64,000 nucleotides of DNA from Sphingorhabdus rigui (lineage in GTDB: Bacteria; Pseudomonadota; Alphaproteobacteria; Sphingomonadales; Sphingomonadaceae), in NCBI RefSeq assembly GCF_014196595.1, contig NZ_JACIEA010000001.1, forward strand, positions 560,845-624,844, given 5' to 3'. The notes beneath the pieces were generated by a model. It did no database searches, was not told the origin of the DNA, and saw only the letters and a program-made list of their open reading frames with translations. Shown one piece after another: positions 63,251-64,000 of this stretch (the first letter of the stretch is position 1; every line of letters begins with the position of its first letter). Position numbers and translations under genes: made by a program.

Positions 63251-64000
63251 ATGACCAAACCACGCGTACTTATCTCCGACAAGATGGATCCCAACGCTGC
63301 GAAGATTTTCGCAGAACGCGGCTGTGACGTTGATGTCATTACCGACAAAAGCCCTGAAGAGCTCGCCGCCATCATCGGCGATTATGACGGCCTTGCCATT
63401 CGCAGCTCAACCAAGGTCACAAAGGCCATCCTCGACGCGGCAACCAATTTGAAGGTTATTGGCCGTGCGGGCATCGGCGTTGACAATGTGGATATCCCGA
63501 ACGCCTCGGCAAAGGGCGTTGTCGTCATGAACACGCCGTTCGGCAACTCGATCACCACCGCCGAGCATGCGATTGCATTGATGTTCGCACTGGCGCGCCA
63601 ATTGCCCGAAGCAAATGCGCAGACACAGGCTGGCCTCTGGCCGAAAAACGGCTTCATGGGCATTGAAGTCACCGGCAAGACGCTTGGCCTGATCGGCGCA
63701 GGGAACATCGGTTCCATCGTTGCAAGCCGCGCGCTTGGCCTGCGTATGAAGGTCGTTGCCTTTGACCCGTTCCTGACGGCGGAACGCGCCATTGAAATGG
63801 GCGTGGAAAAGGCGGACTTGGACACGCTGCTGGCCAAGGCTGATTTCATTACCTTGCACACGCCGCTGACCGATCAGACGCGCAACATCCTGTCCAAAGA
63901 AAATCTGGCGAAAACCAAAAAGGGTGTGCGCATCATCAACTGCGCGCGCGGCGGCTTGGTTGATGAAGCCGCGTTGAAAGAAGCGTTGGACAGCGGCCAA
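63251..64000 (+). CDS. serA: D-3-phosphoglycerate dehydrogenase, 5' part
   Basis: The first 250 codons of the NAD-dependent enzyme that opens serine biosynthesis; the gene continues past the right edge. It begins PRVLISDKMDPNAAKIF, includes VIGRAGIGVDNVDI and a nucleotide-binding GLIGAGNIGSIVASRALGL (about 147-165), and reaches INCARGGLVDEAAL near the end. Nothing abnormal is seen. The expected later regulatory domains (ASB/ACT) cannot be checked. Confidence 0.95.
   Translation, partial: MTKPRVLISDKMDPNAAKIFAERGCDVDVITDKSPEELAAIIGDYDGLAIRSSTKVTKAILDAATNLKVIGRAGIGVDNVDIPNASAKGVVVMNTPFGNSITTAEHAIALMFALARQLPEANAQTQAGLWPKNGFMGIEVTGKTLGLIGAGNIGSIVASRALGLRMKVVAFDPFLTAERAIEMGVEKADLDTLLAKADFITLHTPLTDQTRNILSKENLAKTKKGVRIINCARGGLVDEAALKEALDSGQ

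Noticed and set aside
62953-63375. Reverse-strand frame reading VIPDLIGDP and similar
   Set aside because: This peptide is the usual translation of a common palindromic repeat (GGATCCCCGAT...ATCGGGG) and not a gene.
63382-64000. Reverse-strand frames at the right edge
   Set aside because: They are antisense to serA, which has clear dehydrogenase motifs on the + strand.

Overview
The window looks like chromosomal DNA of an alphaproteobacterium, most likely a carotenoid-producing sphingomonad (Sphingomonadaceae). This rests on several things: a crtY-crtI-crtB operon with a membrane hydroxylase nearby, glyQ/glyS as separate subunits, serC-serA behind a leader resembling the alphaproteobacterial serC RNA, hslVU, a TonB-dependent receptor, CycM-type cytochrome c, and the palindromic intergenic repeats common in this group. 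No taxonomic search was possible, so this is inference from gene content.

Layout. 1-8.5 kb: the 5' end of rplY, a TSUP exporter, an Rrf2 regulator divergent from a TonB receptor that is followed by an S66 LD-carboxypeptidase, a CPBP protease, a TraB/GumN protein and an XRE regulator with a membrane protein. 8.6-17.5 kb: glyQ, a DUF559 nuclease gene, glyS, ppdK, a DUF1214/DUF1254 pair, tRNA-Arg(ACG) and queC-queE. 18-27.3 kb: a PmbA-type protease, a CysQ-like phosphatase, the carotenoid operon (crtY, crtI, a LOG gene, crtB), then an MBL hydrolase, a fatty-acid-hydroxylase-family enzyme and DUF2141. 27.3-31.7 kb: a di-haem peroxidase-like lipoprotein, a TPP riboswitch with thiC, and a Stealth phosphotransferase. 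31.7-34.9 kb: an AT-rich, foreign-looking island with a P-loop ATPase and a ClpP-fold exported protein. 34.9-64 kb: mostly core genes, including cspA, an FMO, an M17 aminopeptidase, an NlpC/P60 protein, argC, map, a CinA-like protein, an M16 protease, hslUV, galE, a nitrilase-family gene, cpaF, polA, pheA, cycM, msrQ-PepSY and serC-serA (serA runs off the right edge).

The most unusual part is 9.55-11.3 kb. A DUF559 (Vsr-like nuclease fold) gene sits between glyQ and glyS, flanked by inverted copies of a roughly 53-bp double-hairpin repeat. A solo inverted pair of the same repeat, without the nuclease gene, is inserted in frame inside glyS. The inner hairpins differ in sequence among the four copies but stay base-paired. 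This recalls REP/REPIN elements mobilised by RAYT transposases, but with a DUF559 nuclease in place of the transposase. It is the best candidate here for an undescribed mobile system. Three other inverted repeat pairs of the same general architecture but different sequence lie at 42.0, 43.1 and 63.1 kb.
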